From the NCBI RefSeq assembly GCF_031143425.1, contig NC_090446.1:1022895066-1022959065 (forward strand): a stretch of 64,000 nucleotides of DNA, read 5' to 3'. The position numbers and the translations under genes are program-made. A model generated the notes under the pieces. That model was not told the origin of the DNA. It made no database searches and saw only the letters and a program-made list of their open reading frames with translations. The DNA is from Pleurodeles waltl. Taxonomy: Eukaryota > Chordata > Amphibia > Caudata > Salamandridae. This document shows, piece by piece, positions 1-10,747 of the stretch (position 1 is the first letter of the stretch; every line of letters begins with the position of its first letter).

Positions 1-132
1 CCGACACAACACAGGACGAGCGTCATCGAAGTAGGCCTCCGCCCTCGGAGCCTACGCCTGGGTCGGCTCCGCGCTTCCCAGAGTATCCCAGAGCCGGAGC
101 GACCCCCACCCAACTCACAGTTTTAAGAGGCC

Positions 133-1339
133 ATGCGCCTCATCTTTGGGCGTGCCGACCCCGATATGGCGCCTTCGGGCCCAAGGGGCTTGGCTGAGGG
201 GCCTTCGGGTTCCACGCCGGCGGCTTTGGCCCTGGCAACCGAGGTCGCCTCTGGATCCGTGCGTGGATCCACCACGACGCCGGTCGCACAGTCGAGACCT
301 TCCCCGGCGCTGGGTCGTTTAGCGACACTCTCGACGTCGGTAGTGCCCACTATCGATGTCGACCCCATTCTCAACCCCGACGACTCAGAGTCGGAGCGGC
401 GTCAGCTGATGCCGCCATCGGCTTCGGTGGGCCCTGGTCTTGATACTTCTCCTGACTCTGGCATGCTGTCTCCTACCTTGGCTGCGGCGGAGGGAGCTAC
501 CTATGGTATGGTGGTTAGTAGGGCAGCTGAGGTCCTTGGCCTTGAGCCACCTACTGTCGAAGTCAGGTCTAACTTCCTGACGGAGGTGCTTCATCCTGGG
601 GCTTCTACTTCTGAACTCCTTCTTCCATTTAATGAAGCCCTCACTGACGTCCTTTTGGGTATGTGGTCCAAACCCAACACAGGGACTCCTGTGAACAGGA
701 CGATCCCTTGCCGCCATCGGCCTGCATGGAACGAACCGAAGTTCCTGTCCCAACATCCTACTCCTGAGAGTCTTGTTATCCAGGCGTCCTCTTTGTCTGG
801 CGCGTTCCCTTCCGCACCCCCAGATAGGGAATCCAAAAGGCTGGAACAGTTTGGTAAGAAGTTGTTTTATTTCTCCATCCTCGCGCTGCTGCCCGTGAAC
901 ACTGCATGCCTTTTGGGCCATTATTCCCACTCCCTGTGGGATACGGTTGTGCATGTCCTGCTGCAGATACCAGAGGAGGCCCGTGCTATCGTCTCCCAAG
1001 CAGTCAAAGACGGGAGAGATGCTGCAAAGTTCACCATCCGTTGTGGGCTGGATACGACTGACTCTCTGGGCAGATCGGTTGCTACGACAGTGGCCTTGAG
1101 GCGCCATGCCTGGTTACGTACTTCTGTTTTTTTGGGGGATGTCCAACAGTCACTCATGGACATGCCCTTTGATGGCACCCGTCTCTTTGGAGACAAAGCG
1201 GACTCGGCCTTGGAGAGGTTCAAGGAGTCCAGGTCTACGGCTCGGTCCCTTGCCCTTTCTGCTGCCACACACCCCCCACAGTCCGCTTTTTGTCCCTTTC
1301 GTGGCCACGGAAGGGGCGCCCTGTCGCGACCCCAACCCA
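133..1339 (+). pseudogene. DIRS-A gag-like ORF (5' part), interrupted
   Basis: This is the Gag-like structural protein of a DIRS element, expected to bind element RNA in cytoplasmic particles. From ATG 133 the frame is open for about 400 codons. It contains the conserved DIRS segment with RRHAWLRTS near 1100-1130 and the run FRGHGRG just before the interruption. Positions 3-170 in another frame also look coding (Pro/Ser-rich), so the original N-terminus probably lay further left and a frameshift separates it. At 1339 the frame enters the Penelope insert and stops at 1405-1407. Joined at the target repeat, the original frame continues from 6030 through an Arg/Gly-rich tail to TAG at 6158-6160. 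The same family is seen in degraded form at 43.8-45.1 kb. Confidence 0.8.
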
Positions 1340-1823
1340 TCAAAACGAAAAGGGACTGGGAGAATAATGGTCCAGTGTACAGTCTCCCAAGGATCACTGA
1401 AAACTAGAAATGGTACACTGTTCCAAAAGATAGGGGAATAATGCAGGGTCAGACGGAGTCAGTAATATCAGGAGAGCCCTCAAACACCTGAAAGGATGCC
1501 AAGCTTCATCACTGGGCAATCTCCTCATCAGACCGGTGCTGCAATGTCTGGCGGCCCACCCCTTATTCTAGGGATGGTACAGTACCGAAGATAGTATACC
1601 AAAGTCACATGGGGTCTGAAGTGAATACTGACTATGGAAAAGCTATATAGGAGAGACTGAAAGGATTAAAATTGGCTCTGAGCCTTTTAACATCCCTTTA
1701 ATTAATCAGAAAAAGGTTCAGGCCAAGATTAAAAAAATAAACAAAGGGAGTGACTAAGGGGATAATGTCCCACAACATTCTACACAGAGGAAAAAGGTAG
1801 TGTACCTAATCCTAGAATGATAT

Positions 1824-1884
1824 GGTCAACATGTTTCGCGTCTTGATGGTCAACAAATGATCCCATGACGCTTCATGTGGGCCG
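1824..1884 (-). ncRNA. Candidate degraded hammerhead ribozyme in Penelope 3' region
   Basis: On the minus strand the order is CGGCC, CACATGA, AGCGTC, a ~24-nt loop, GACGC, GAAAC, ATGTT, GACC. GCGTC/GACGC (1867-1871 with 1838-1842) forms stem II. GAAAC is intact at 1837-1833. The following ACATGT gives the 2-bp stem III with 2-nt loop seen in minimal hammerheads, and GTT would be the cleavage triplet. CACATGA matches the CUGAUGA core at five of seven positions, and stem I (CGGCC/GACC) has three of four pairs. This strand and position match the known placement of hammerheads in Penelope terminal repeats. With two core changes it is probably inactive. Confidence 0.45.
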
Positions 1885-2681
1885 TAACCGCTACTTCTCC
1901 TATTCTAAAAAAAGAAACAAAAGCAAGTGCTAGACAGTCACTTACTGAATGATGACTAATTGTCAGCGTTGGTTGGTCAATCAGTCGCCCTGCATGGAAG
2001 TGGGAATATAAAGGTATATTAGTGAAGAGGTGGTTAGGTACACACAATGTGGTATAATTACATGCACCCAGGTCCCCAATGTGGCACAAACAGAAATAAC
2101 AAAAAAAGGAGGAGGCTTACCATCCCATAGTAGAGAATAAGCATCCTAGGAACGCGCAAGCCTCAACCAAAGGAGAATTACTAAGTATAGAAACAACAAA
2201 GTAATGCACAGTTGTAGTGAACACTGGCACATTCATAATCATAAATTGGGAGAAAAAAGAACATGACATATAAATTGGTAAGTCTGGTCATGTAGCAAGT
2301 CAGAGTCATCCCAACAGACACAGTAAAATGTACTTTATCACAAAAAAATACAGCAAAAAGTCCCCTTGTGACCTCTAGCAAAGGGACTGGTACTTGTCAA
2401 AAATCAAAAACAGAAAAAAACACATCAAGAGTAATAGTCATCAAAAGAGTGTAGTATTATGTAAAAAAGACCCTCAAGACTAAGGGGGACTTACTTTGTT
2501 CAATCCTTGGTACTTCCAGCAACCTGCCCTCAGCTGCGCGCCTGAAGACATTGAAACGGCGCGTGGGGACTCCTAATATACACAAATACAGGAGCGTGCT
2601 CGGTCGCGCTCAAATCAGGAAGTGGCAGCAGGTGGTTGTCAATTAAATGAGCAGTCAAAATGTAATGAAGTACTTGCGTAA

Positions 2682-3010
2682 AACTGGCGGCCATCTTGCT
2701 ATTCGTAATAGGCATCCAGTCGACGAGAGCCATTCATAAAAAACGGGTCTTCGGTTGACCTACCCCGAATCCAATAAGCAAAATAAATACCCTGGACCAG
2801 TGCTAGTCAGGTGCTTGTCAATTCAAGTTTAGACGCGTGATGCATCGCGTCAATAACTAAAGGCAATCATCAGAAGAGTATTGCTGAGAGAGGGTAATGA
2901 AAATCAAGGTAGGACTTACAGAAAACACACCCGGCGGCCATCTTACTGGTAGATTTCAAGTCCTGTAAGACGCTGTATAATGAAAAAGTACACATGGCGG
3001 CCATCTTAGG
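2682..3010 (-). repeat. Three copies of a GGCGGCCATCTT motif in the Penelope 3' non-coding region
   Basis: The 12-mer GGCGGCCATCTT occurs at about 2684, 2933 and 2995. On the element's own strand it reads AAGATGGCCGCC, one base from the vertebrate YY1 consensus AAnATGGCGGC. The copies are unequally spaced, so this is not a simple tandem array. Whether it is regulatory is inference. The rest of 1340-3280 shows no coding potential that I recognise. Confidence 0.4.
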
Positions 3011-3282
3011 TGTAGAGAGATCACACCAATAGTGGGCAGCAAGATTTGGACATGGATAATTGGCAGTATCTCAATAGAGAAGAGAGCCACTTTGCTCTAA
3101 ATGCTCTATCTAAAGTGGCAAAGAAGGAAAAAAAGTATAATTCTTGTGATTGTAACCGGCCATCATAAGTGTATAGAAGTGAACCTCTGTAATTAACTCA
3201 AGAACCCACGTGCAAAAATCAAACTGGGCTTCAAGCAATAGGAGAGGGTCATATTGGTTGGGGTTAGTAGACTGTGATCCAA

Positions 3283-6012
3283 TTAGGGTGTTAAAGTGCT
3301 CCACGGGATCTCATCAATCAGACCCTCACTGGATGTCTTAAGTCTAAACACCCACCGTTGTTCTATTCTAAATAGATATTTAGGGTCATTGTTATTGTAT
3401 CTCAGCACCTGCAGAACGATCCACCATAAGTCGTCCGCCCATGATTGGTTTCCAGAAAGTGCGTACTTAGTTTGGTAGTAATGCGAGAGCACCTAATGTT
3501 GCTCCGGTGTTCATTGATCCTCTGTTTTACTGGTCTGGTCGTCATGCCAATGCATTGTAAGTTGCAAGGACATGAAATCATGTAGATGCGTTGTCGCGTG
3601 TTGCAATTAGTGTGTCTATTGAGGTGCCAAGTGCCGACATATTTCAAGCCCAGTCGGTCAGTTCATTTTGTGAGGGGGCAGACGTTACAGGAACCACATG
3701 GGTGGATTCCATAAAGTGGTCTGTCTTACTGTGTCCTGTGTCCTGTTGAGGACGTGTATGGACAACCAGATCTTTTATATTGGGAGATCTTTTAAATGCA
3801 AAAAGGGGCCTAGGGATCTGAGTACCCCCACTCTGTAAGATATTCCAACGTTTGCTAATAAGCTTTTTCACAGTGTTGGACAAGGGAGTATACGTGGAAA
3901 CACATGTCAAACGAATGTCTGGTTCCTTAGCCACAGATTCCAATAGCGCCTCTCTGTGGTTGTTGCGGGCCCTCTGGTAGGCTAGATTAACGATACTCCT
4001 AGGGTAGTGGCGGTTAGATAGTTTATGGTTGAGGTCAAGAGCATGCGTGTCAAAAGACTGGACCGAGCTACAATTGCATCATAACCTAAGAAACTGGCCA
4101 AAAGGAAGGTTATTTTGCAGGGCCTTGGGATGGTGGCTCTCGTACAGGAGCAAGTTATTCCGGTCGGTACTTTTATGGTAAGTGTCAGTCACAAGATTCC
4201 CACCGTCAATCTTAATCAATAGGTCCAGAAAGGACACTTGTGTAGAAGAAGCGTGGGTGGTAAATTTAAAAAACGGGTCCAAGGTATTGACCCAGTTAGT
4301 GAAAAGATCAATATCCTGAAAAGAGCCATGCCAGATGATGAGAATGTCATCAATGTACCTTCGCCACAGTTTGATGTTGTCATAAAAAGGATTGGATGTA
4401 GGTAAAATAAACATCTTCTCGAAATGGTACATGTACAAACAGGCCAAACTTGGTGCGAATGTGCTGCCCATAGAGGTACCCCGAATCTAGTGGAACAGGT
4501 AATCCTCAAATTGAAAAAAAATATTTTTCATGGCTAAAGTCGCACATTGCATTATAAAATGCACAGGGGTTGGGGAGGACCAAGTACTCTGGAGAAGGGC
4601 AGACTCCACAACTTGAAGGGTGGCTTCTTGAGGGATGTTAGTATAGAGAGCCTCTACATCCAAAGTGATCAGGGCCTGGACGTGGGTACTAGAATTAATA
4701 GTTTCAATCAAATTGAGAACATGCTTGGTGTCCTGTAAAAAGTTGCTGGAATCTTTTACCAGAGGTTGTAGAAAAAAATCACAGAACACAGACAGAGGTT
4801 CTAAGACCGAGCGGATACCTGATACAGTAGGGCGACCAGGTGGAGGAGAGGTGCCCTTATGTATCTTGGGAAAGCAGTAAAAACAAGGAGTGCGAGGGTG
4901 CGCTGCATCAAGGAACTCTGCTTCTTTGGGGGAGATCCAAGAGTTATTGCGAGCCTCCTCGATCATACTCCTAATCTGTGTCTGTAACTCATTAGTGGGG
5001 TCGTGAGCTAATGGTGCATAGTATGTAGTGTCACTCAAGAGGCGAAGGCATTCATGCCTATAGCCGGAGGTGTTCATAATGACTATGGCCCCTCCCTTAT
5101 CTGTAGCCAGAGTTTTCAGTGCCTCCCTTTCAAGTGTCGGTAAGTTGATAAATGGTTGTTTGGGACGTACTTTGTCAATGACATGACAGCTTTTTCGAAT
5201 GCCAGAACTTCGCATGGGGGAGATTGAGATGGAGGAACAAAAGTGGAAGGATTCCTTAAACCAGTGTCCTCAATCGCGGGAGCCAATGGTCGGTCCATAA
5301 AGAAAAACTGAAGACGGATTTTCTAAAGAACTGGGAGAGCTCACAGTTGAAACGGAAAAAAATCCTCAGGTGGTGTGGGTACAAAGCCTAAGCCCCTGTT
5401 CAGGGCTCTTGATTCATGTACCGAAAGTTGTCTACAGGATAGATTGACCACTAGGTCCTCGGTGGGGGAGTCTTGCTCTGACTCCGGGTGACCATTTGCG
5501 GTTCCTCTCTGTTCCAATGCACTCGTCTGCCTCTGCCTCTCCTTCTGCCTCTTCCTCTGCCCTGGCCGCGGCCTAAAAAAGGCACGTAGGGTAACATTGG
5601 ACGGGGTTGGAAAAACGGGTACGGTGGTTGCCAGAAAAAAGGTTAGTTAGTGGGATATTGTGGGTAATTGAAAGGGGGTTGTGACATACTGTTGTCAGTG
5701 CTCCATCCATCCGATGAAGAGCTGCTACTGTAGTTCTGTGTCTTCTTATTAGACACAGTGGACTCATCTGATGAATGAGATTGGGCATCAGCCTCAAAAT
5801 CTTCCTTGATATAGGGGTAGACTTTTTCTCAGTCAAATCTCCTAATATCTTTCTGTAATTTGGAGATTTTCTGCTGAGTCAGAAACTCCTTGGTCTCATT
5901 GAGTTCGGAATTGATCTCAAGGAGGCGGCTCTTGAATGCTGATAAGGTAACTGTTGCTTTTATAGTGCTCTCAACGCAGTTTATCTGCACAGTAATGGAC
6001 TCAGCTAGACGC
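3283..6012 (-). pseudogene. Penelope-like RT plus GIY-YIG endonuclease ORF, decayed
   Basis: Read downward on the minus strand. A helical N-terminal segment is encoded at about 6010-5830 (one heptad-rich stretch includes LLEINSELNETKEFL), followed by a Ser-rich segment (5820-5570). The Penelope-specific motif HESRALNRGLGFVPTP lies near 5390-5440. Next come DKGGAIVIM and PGRPTVSGI (about 5100-4800), LDVEALYTNIP (about 4640), and GSTFAPSLACLY with the catalytic RRYIDDILIIW at about 4470-4340. The GIY-YIG domain (IYMISCPC, then CIGMTTRPVKQRINEH) is at about 3590-3500, and the C-terminal motif RWVFRLKT is near 3350. Two in-frame stops interrupt the RT, TAG at 4487-4489 (likely from CAG) and TGA near 4079-4081 (likely from CGA). 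Frameshifts occur near 5300, 5570, 5830 and 3645. The family inserts DNA by target-primed reverse transcription with its own endonuclease. This copy cannot be functional. Confidence 0.88.
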
Positions 6013-6062
6013 TTGGCGACCTCAACCCAGCCACCGGGCCATGCACGCTGGACAGCCTATGC

Positions 6063-8058
6063 GTGGCCGGGGGCGCGGAATCCCACGTGGTCGTGGGACA
6101 GGGAACCAGAGGTCTGTCCAGTCCACCCCTGCCCCCGCAGCAGCCTCCAAACCTTCCTAGTCCGTCCCCTCACTCCCGCCCAGTAGGAGGCAGAATCCAC
6201 CATCATCTGCCCCACTGGAAACATATCACCACGGACGGGTGGATTTTGCAAATAATTCAGAAGGGCTACTCTCTCCCTTTCGAATCCGCACCACCACACA
6301 TGCCACCATCCTTCCATCCCCTTTCGGGGGATCATTTGGTGCTTCTCCGCCAGGAAGTTGCGGCTCTCTTGGCCAAGGGAGCTATAGAAAGGGTCCCTGT
6401 GCCAGAAGTAGGCCGTGGTTGTTATTCCCGCTACTTTCTGATACCAAAAAAAGACAAAGGCTTGCGCCCCATCCTAGATCTTCGTGACCTGAACTACTTC
6501 CTCAAGAAGGAAAAGTTCAAAATGCTCACCCTGGCTCAGGTTCTTTCTGCCTTAGACCCAGAAGACTGGATGGTAGTGTTGGACTTGCAGGATGCTTATT
6601 TCCACATCCCCATCCTGCCTGCCCACAGACGTTATCTACGATTCGTGGTAGGTCACGAGCACTTTCAGTTTACCGTGCTCCCTTTCGGCCTTACCAGTGC
6701 TCCTCGGGTATTAACGAAAGTGATGGCGGTGGTTGCAGCTCATCTGCGCAGGTTAGGGGTCTCAGTCTTCCCCTACCTAGACGACTGGCTGTTGAAGGCG
6801 CCTTCGCCCCAGACAGTGGTCTCACACCTCCAGACTACGGCAAACCTCCTGCACCAGCTGGGGTTCACTATCAACGTGCCGAAGTCACACCTGACTCCCT
6901 CTCAGACGTTCCCTTTCATCGGGGCAGTTCTGGACACAGTGCAGTTTCGGGCTTATCCTCCCCAAAAGAGTCCAAGACATTCAGGCTATGATTCCGATTC
7001 TTCAGCCTTGGTCTTTGGTTTCGGTGAGACAGACTCTGAGGCTGTTGGGCCTCTTGGCCTCCTGCATCCTGCTAGTAACACATGCCAGGTGGTATATGCG
7101 GGCTCTGCAGTGGGACTTGAAGTTCCAGTGGGCTCAGCATCAGGGGAATCTCTCTGACATGGTCCAGATCTCGGAGGGGACTGCAAAAGACCTGCAGTGG
7201 TGGCTTTCAAATCCCAATTGGGTCAATGGTAGATCCCTCTCCCTTCCCCAACCAGATCTCTCAATAGTGACAGATGCGTTGCTTCTGGGTTGGGGCGGCC
7301 ACATGGGAGAGGCGGAGATCAGAGGCCTCTGGTCTCCGGTGGAATCGGGACTCCACATAAACATGCTGGAGCTCCGAGCGATCAGACTTGCATTGAAAGC
7401 ATTCCTTCCCTCTATCAAAGGGAAAGTGGTGCAGGTGTTCACGGACAACACTACCGCCATGTGGTACTCCCACAAATAAGGCTCGGTAGGATCCTGGACC
7501 CTATGTCAAGAGGCACTACGCCTCTGGACATGGCTGGAACATCAGGGCATTACCCTGCTGGTTCAACATCTGGCGGGCTCTCTCAACGCCAGAGCAGACA
7601 AACTTAGCCGCCGATGCACTGTCGATCATGAATGGCGTCTCCATCTGGAGGTGGCACAAGGTCTCTTTCCCAAGTGGGGAGAGCCTTGGTTAGATCTGTT
7701 CGCCTCCGTAGAGAACGTGCAATGTCAGCTATTTTGCGCGTTGGAGTTTCCAAGGCGGCACTCGCTTGGAGACGCTTTTCGTCTCAAGTGGAACTCTGGC
7801 CTCCTTTACGCCTTCCCGCCTATCCCTCTTCTGCCCAGAGTTCTCAAGAAGATCAAGAGCGACCGGGCTCAAGTTATCTTGGTGGCTCCGGACTGGGCTC
7901 GAAGAGTGTGGTATACCGAGCTACTGAGCGTGTCCATCGATCCTCCACTCAGACTGCCTCTTCGGGCGGATCTTCCGTTGCAGCAGCAGGGGACGGTCCT
8001 CCACCCGAACCTGTCCAACCTCCGCCTTCATGCGTGGAGATTGAGCGGCAACAGTTGA
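6063..8058 (+). pseudogene. DIRS-A reverse transcriptase / RNase H / methyltransferase-like ORF, broken
   Basis: The frame opens within the gag tail and overlaps it, as is usual in DIRS. RT motifs include SRYFLIPKKDKGLRPILDLR (about 6430-6480), LQDAYFHIPI (about 6590), LPFGLTSAPR (about 6680) and the catalytic YLDDWLLK (about 6775). A frameshift near 6967 moves reading into the RNase H frame, with TDALLLGWGG (about 7270), INMLELRAI (about 7360) and VFTDNTTAMWY (about 7440). A TAA at 7477-7479 replaces the CAG of the NKQGG motif seen in DIRS-E. The same frame then continues with ADKLSRRC (about 7600) and a region with WLDLFAS and FPPIPLLPRVL (7690-7850) that resembles the Dam-like methyltransferase domain of DIRS elements. 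It ends at 8058. Confidence 0.87.
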
Positions 8059-9067
8059 CAGCATATGCCCTTTCACCCGAAGTCTGCAATGTTATCTTGG
8101 CAGCCAGGCGTCCCTCGACTAAAACTGTATACGCCTGTCTTTGTAATACATTTGTGGCATGGTGCACCAACAAATCTGTTGACCCCCTATCTGCCCCTCT
8201 TTCAGAGGTTCTTCTATTCATTGTTGCCTTAGCCCAGCAGGGCCCTGCATTGTAAGGGTTATCTGTCTGCCATTTCCGCCTTTCTTAGGCTTCCTGATCA
8301 GCCCTCACTCTTTAAATCTCCTCTTGTGAGTAAGTTCTTAAAGGGGCTCACCCACTTATTTCCTCCCACTCCCTTCATCATGCCTCAGTGGGATCTTAAT
8401 CTTGTGCTTACTTTCTTGATGTGTACTTCCTTTGAGCCTATGCATAATTGTCCCTTACGGCTCCTCACATTCAAAACTGTCTTTCTTATTGCCATCACCT
8501 CTGCTCTCAGGGTGAGTGAGCTTCAGGCCCTTTCTTCAAAGCCTCCGTACACCCGACAAAGTGGTGTTACGTACTAGAGCTTCCTTCCTTCCTAAGGTGG
8601 TTACACCGTTTCATGTAGGCCAGTCCATCACTTTGCCTACCTTCTACGCACCCCCACATCCTTCCCATGCGGGGGAGAGACTGCACCGTCTGGACCCAAA
8701 AAGAGCGTTGACGTTCTCTCTCAGTCGTATTAAAGACTTCCGGGTGGACGATCAACTCTTTGTTGGCTATGTGGGTGCGAAGAAAGGGAAGGCGGTGCAG
8801 AAACGTACCATCTCTCAATGGCTGCTTCTTTGCATCAAATTGTGCTATGCCTTGGCAAAAAAGCAACATCCAGACGGCTTGCGGGCTCATTCTACCAGGG
8901 TCACTGCTGCATCCACTGCGTTAGCACGCAGAGTTCCTGTCCTGGACATCTGTCAGGCAGCTACGTGGGCATCCCTGCACACGTTTGCTAAATATTACTG
9001 CCTGGACAGTCAGGTCCATCGGGACAGATACTTTGGTCGTTCGGTCCTGCAGGACTTTCTAGTATGA
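8040..9067 (+). pseudogene. DIRS-A tyrosine recombinase ORF, frameshifted
   Basis: This is the YR integrase that inserts the circular DIRS cDNA. The N-terminal half carries VEIERQQLTAYALSPEV and STKTVYACLCNTFVAWC (8030-8170), then a stop at 8253-8255. The catalytic half continues in other frames. Its first arginine is in SALRVSELQAL (about 8500-8530), HSTR is at about 8888-8900, and the nucleophile tyrosine lies in AKYYCLDSQ (about 8990-9010). It ends at TGA 9065-9067. All recombinase catalytic motifs are visible but at least two frameshifts break the ORF. DIRS-D carries the same domain intact. Confidence 0.85.
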
Positions 9068-9116
9068 TCTTAGTTCGCAGCCCGCCACCGAGGATGGCAT
9101 TGCTTGGGTATCTACT

Positions 9117-9579
9117 CTAAGGTAAGGAATCTGCAACTAGATGTCTCTATCAGATGTACAAGTTACTTACCTTCGGTAACGAAATATCTGGTAGAGACAT
9201 ATTCTAGTTGCAGATTCCTTACCGCCCACCCATCCTCCCCGCTTGCGAACTGATTTCTAGGGACAGGGATTAGTCCTTTCAGGTCCTTAGCTCTAGCGCA
9301 CCAATATCAATGTTCTTAGCGGCTCTGCGCTCCGGCGTGGAAAGTCGTTAAAAGAAACTGACGTCACTGCGCAAGGGCGGTGTCTATGTACTACCAACGT
9401 CATCACGGCGACCACGATGCCTGCGGAGTCGACCGACGCCACCTACCCAAGTTCAAGGGTATTGCCCGAAGAAATAATCTCCGGATCCAGTCTGACACAT
9501 GGGGTAAAATTCTAAGGTAAGGAATCTGCAACTAGAATATGTCTCTACCAGATATTTCGTTACCGAAGGTAAGTAACTT
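9117..9579 (+). repeat. DIRS-A internal complementary region and right inverted terminal repeat
   Basis: The internal complementary region at 9117-9230 is itself an imperfect hairpin: GGTAAGGAATCTGCAACTAG near 9121 and its complement near 9205-9230. Its right half (about 9163-9230) is the reverse complement of the element's right end at 9511-9579, which finishes AAGGTAAGTAACTT. Its left half should match the missing left end. This layout, with an internal copy complementary to both termini, is diagnostic of DIRS and is used to rebuild ends during replication. Between them lies about 280 bp of GC-richer non-coding DNA. Confidence 0.85.
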
Positions 9580-9703
9580 GTACTTTGCTTCCAGACCCAA
9601 GTATTTGTCAACTAAATTTCTATCCCATCCACACTCCCACAGGTTGGTGCACGATATGGCCACGGAATACTTTTTGTAAAATTATTAAAAATGTGTTTTT
9701 CAG

Positions 9704-9823
9704 GTCTATTTTCAGATCTGGATGGCCATAGTGACCTTGGAGTCATTAGTTATGGAGTCTCAATGACCACCTTGGAGGATGTCTTCCTGAAGTTGGAAGT
9801 CGAGGCAGAAATTGATCAAGCAG
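9704..9823 (+). CDS. ABCA5: ABCA5-like transporter, internal exon (end of first NBD half)
   Basis: The 120-bp exon is flanked by TTTTTCAG and GTAAAA. It encodes a peptide with YGVSMTTLEDVFLKLEVEA followed by EIDQA. This is the conserved C-terminal end of the first ATP-binding half in ABCA transporters (the TTLEDVFLKL motif). The wording EVEAEIDQA followed by DYSVF in the next exon is what I recall for ABCA5 rather than ABCA6/8/9/10. It begins and ends in phase 1, and the split Asp codon joins correctly to the exon at 14773. ABCA5 is a 12-helix lysosomal/endosomal lipid transporter. The exon has no disrupting mutation. The assignment to ABCA5 rests on memory of the family, not on a search. Confidence 0.87.
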
Positions 9824-10747
9824 GTAAAAACTACTCATATTTTGGTCATCGAGAAAACACAACCGTAATCTCTAATTGTATCAATGAAAGTCTGACTTTT
9901 TTTTGTAATTGTGCAAATTAATACAAGCCTCATGACCGATTTGCAGTCAGTCGGTAGATGGGCTTCCATCTGTTTTGCTGAAATGAGCAGTGGTTGCCGT
10001 AAGCGTCATATGTTCTTTCTAGTCTGTTGTTTCATGATGCAGTTAATTAAAAGAAAAAACATTCTGCAGATTGTGTTATACAGGTATGTAGACTGAATTA
10101 TTGTCTGCAAATCGGAAAGAATACATTAGAACCATAGTTTTAATGCAATTCTGTTTTTTTCTTTCATCATATTTTGCTGCCTTTTTAATCAGGATCCCAA
10201 CTTCTGCATACTGTTCCCTCTTTCTCAGACCTACGCTCTACTTTTCCTACCTTTTCATTTGCTCAGCATTTCCCCATGTGTTCCTTCTGCCATGTTACTC
10301 TTCTCTTCCTACAGCCAATGAAAGGAAAGAGGACAAACAGAGACATACCCTCGGGCAAAGCAAATATCAATGGCTGCTAGACAGGTAGCATTATCAGGGC
10401 ACTCTGAGCAATCCACACACACTGATACCCACTTGCTTGCCTCTCAAAGCTCCTACATATACTTCAAGCATGTTTCTGACCTTACCATCAGTGGACTTGC
10501 CTCAATTGAAAGCAGACAGACTCCCACATGCCAGGATGAGTGAGAAGAAGTAAGGACAGGAGTCAACAAAAGACCCCCAGGTACATGAAGATAAGTGCTC
10601 TTAATCATTGCATACATTCTGATGCCTACAGTCACACCTAAAATGAAGCATCATTCACCATCAGGGAAGCATGATGTAAACTGATAACAAGGTAATAACT
10701 TCCTCCTACGTGGCCCTGTCTCACAGACTGGTCCAATAAATAGTATC
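9824..10747. other. Intronic DNA, nothing recognised
   Basis: This is the start of the 4.9-kb ABCA5 intron. It is AT-rich, with a T/C-rich tract near 10150-10310. No coding region or known repeat family was recognised. Confidence 0.5.

Larger units (their letters stand above)
1340..6015 (-). mobile_element. Penelope-like element (GIY-YIG class), nearly complete, inserted in DIRS-A
   Basis: This is a retroelement on the minus strand with its 5' end at about 6015 and 3' end at about 1340. It is flanked by a 14-bp target duplication (gcgaccccaaccca at 1326-1339 and gcgacctcaaccca at 6016-6029, one mismatch, C/T). The coding part runs from about 6010 down to 3283: coiled-coil N-terminus, Penelope RT with YIDD, then a GIY-YIG endonuclease. 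The 1340-3280 part is about 1.9 kb of non-coding 3' sequence and includes a degraded hammerhead-like motif. Hammerheads are known in Penelope terminal regions, which fits. The element is younger than DIRS-A because it sits inside it. Confidence 0.88.
1..9579 (+). mobile_element. DIRS-A: DIRS-type tyrosine-recombinase retrotransposon, split by a Penelope insertion
   Basis: The element reads gag-like ORF (133-1339, tail at 6030-6160), reverse transcriptase/RNase H/methyltransferase-like region (about 6063-8058), tyrosine recombinase (about 8050-9067), internal complementary region (9117-9230) and right inverted repeat (9511-9579). The two parts are separated by a foreign minus-strand Penelope-like element bounded by a 14-bp direct repeat at 1326-1339 and 6016-6029. 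Deleting that insert restores the gag reading frame to its Arg/Gly-rich C-terminus. The left inverted repeat would lie upstream of the window. DIRS elements use a recombinase instead of an integrase and normally leave no target duplication. Several frameshifts and stops make this copy inactive. Confidence 0.9.

Noticed and set aside
133..374. Minus-strand open frames overlapping the DIRS gag
   Set aside because: They are antisense shadows of a GC-rich coding region; the + frame has recognisable DIRS motifs.
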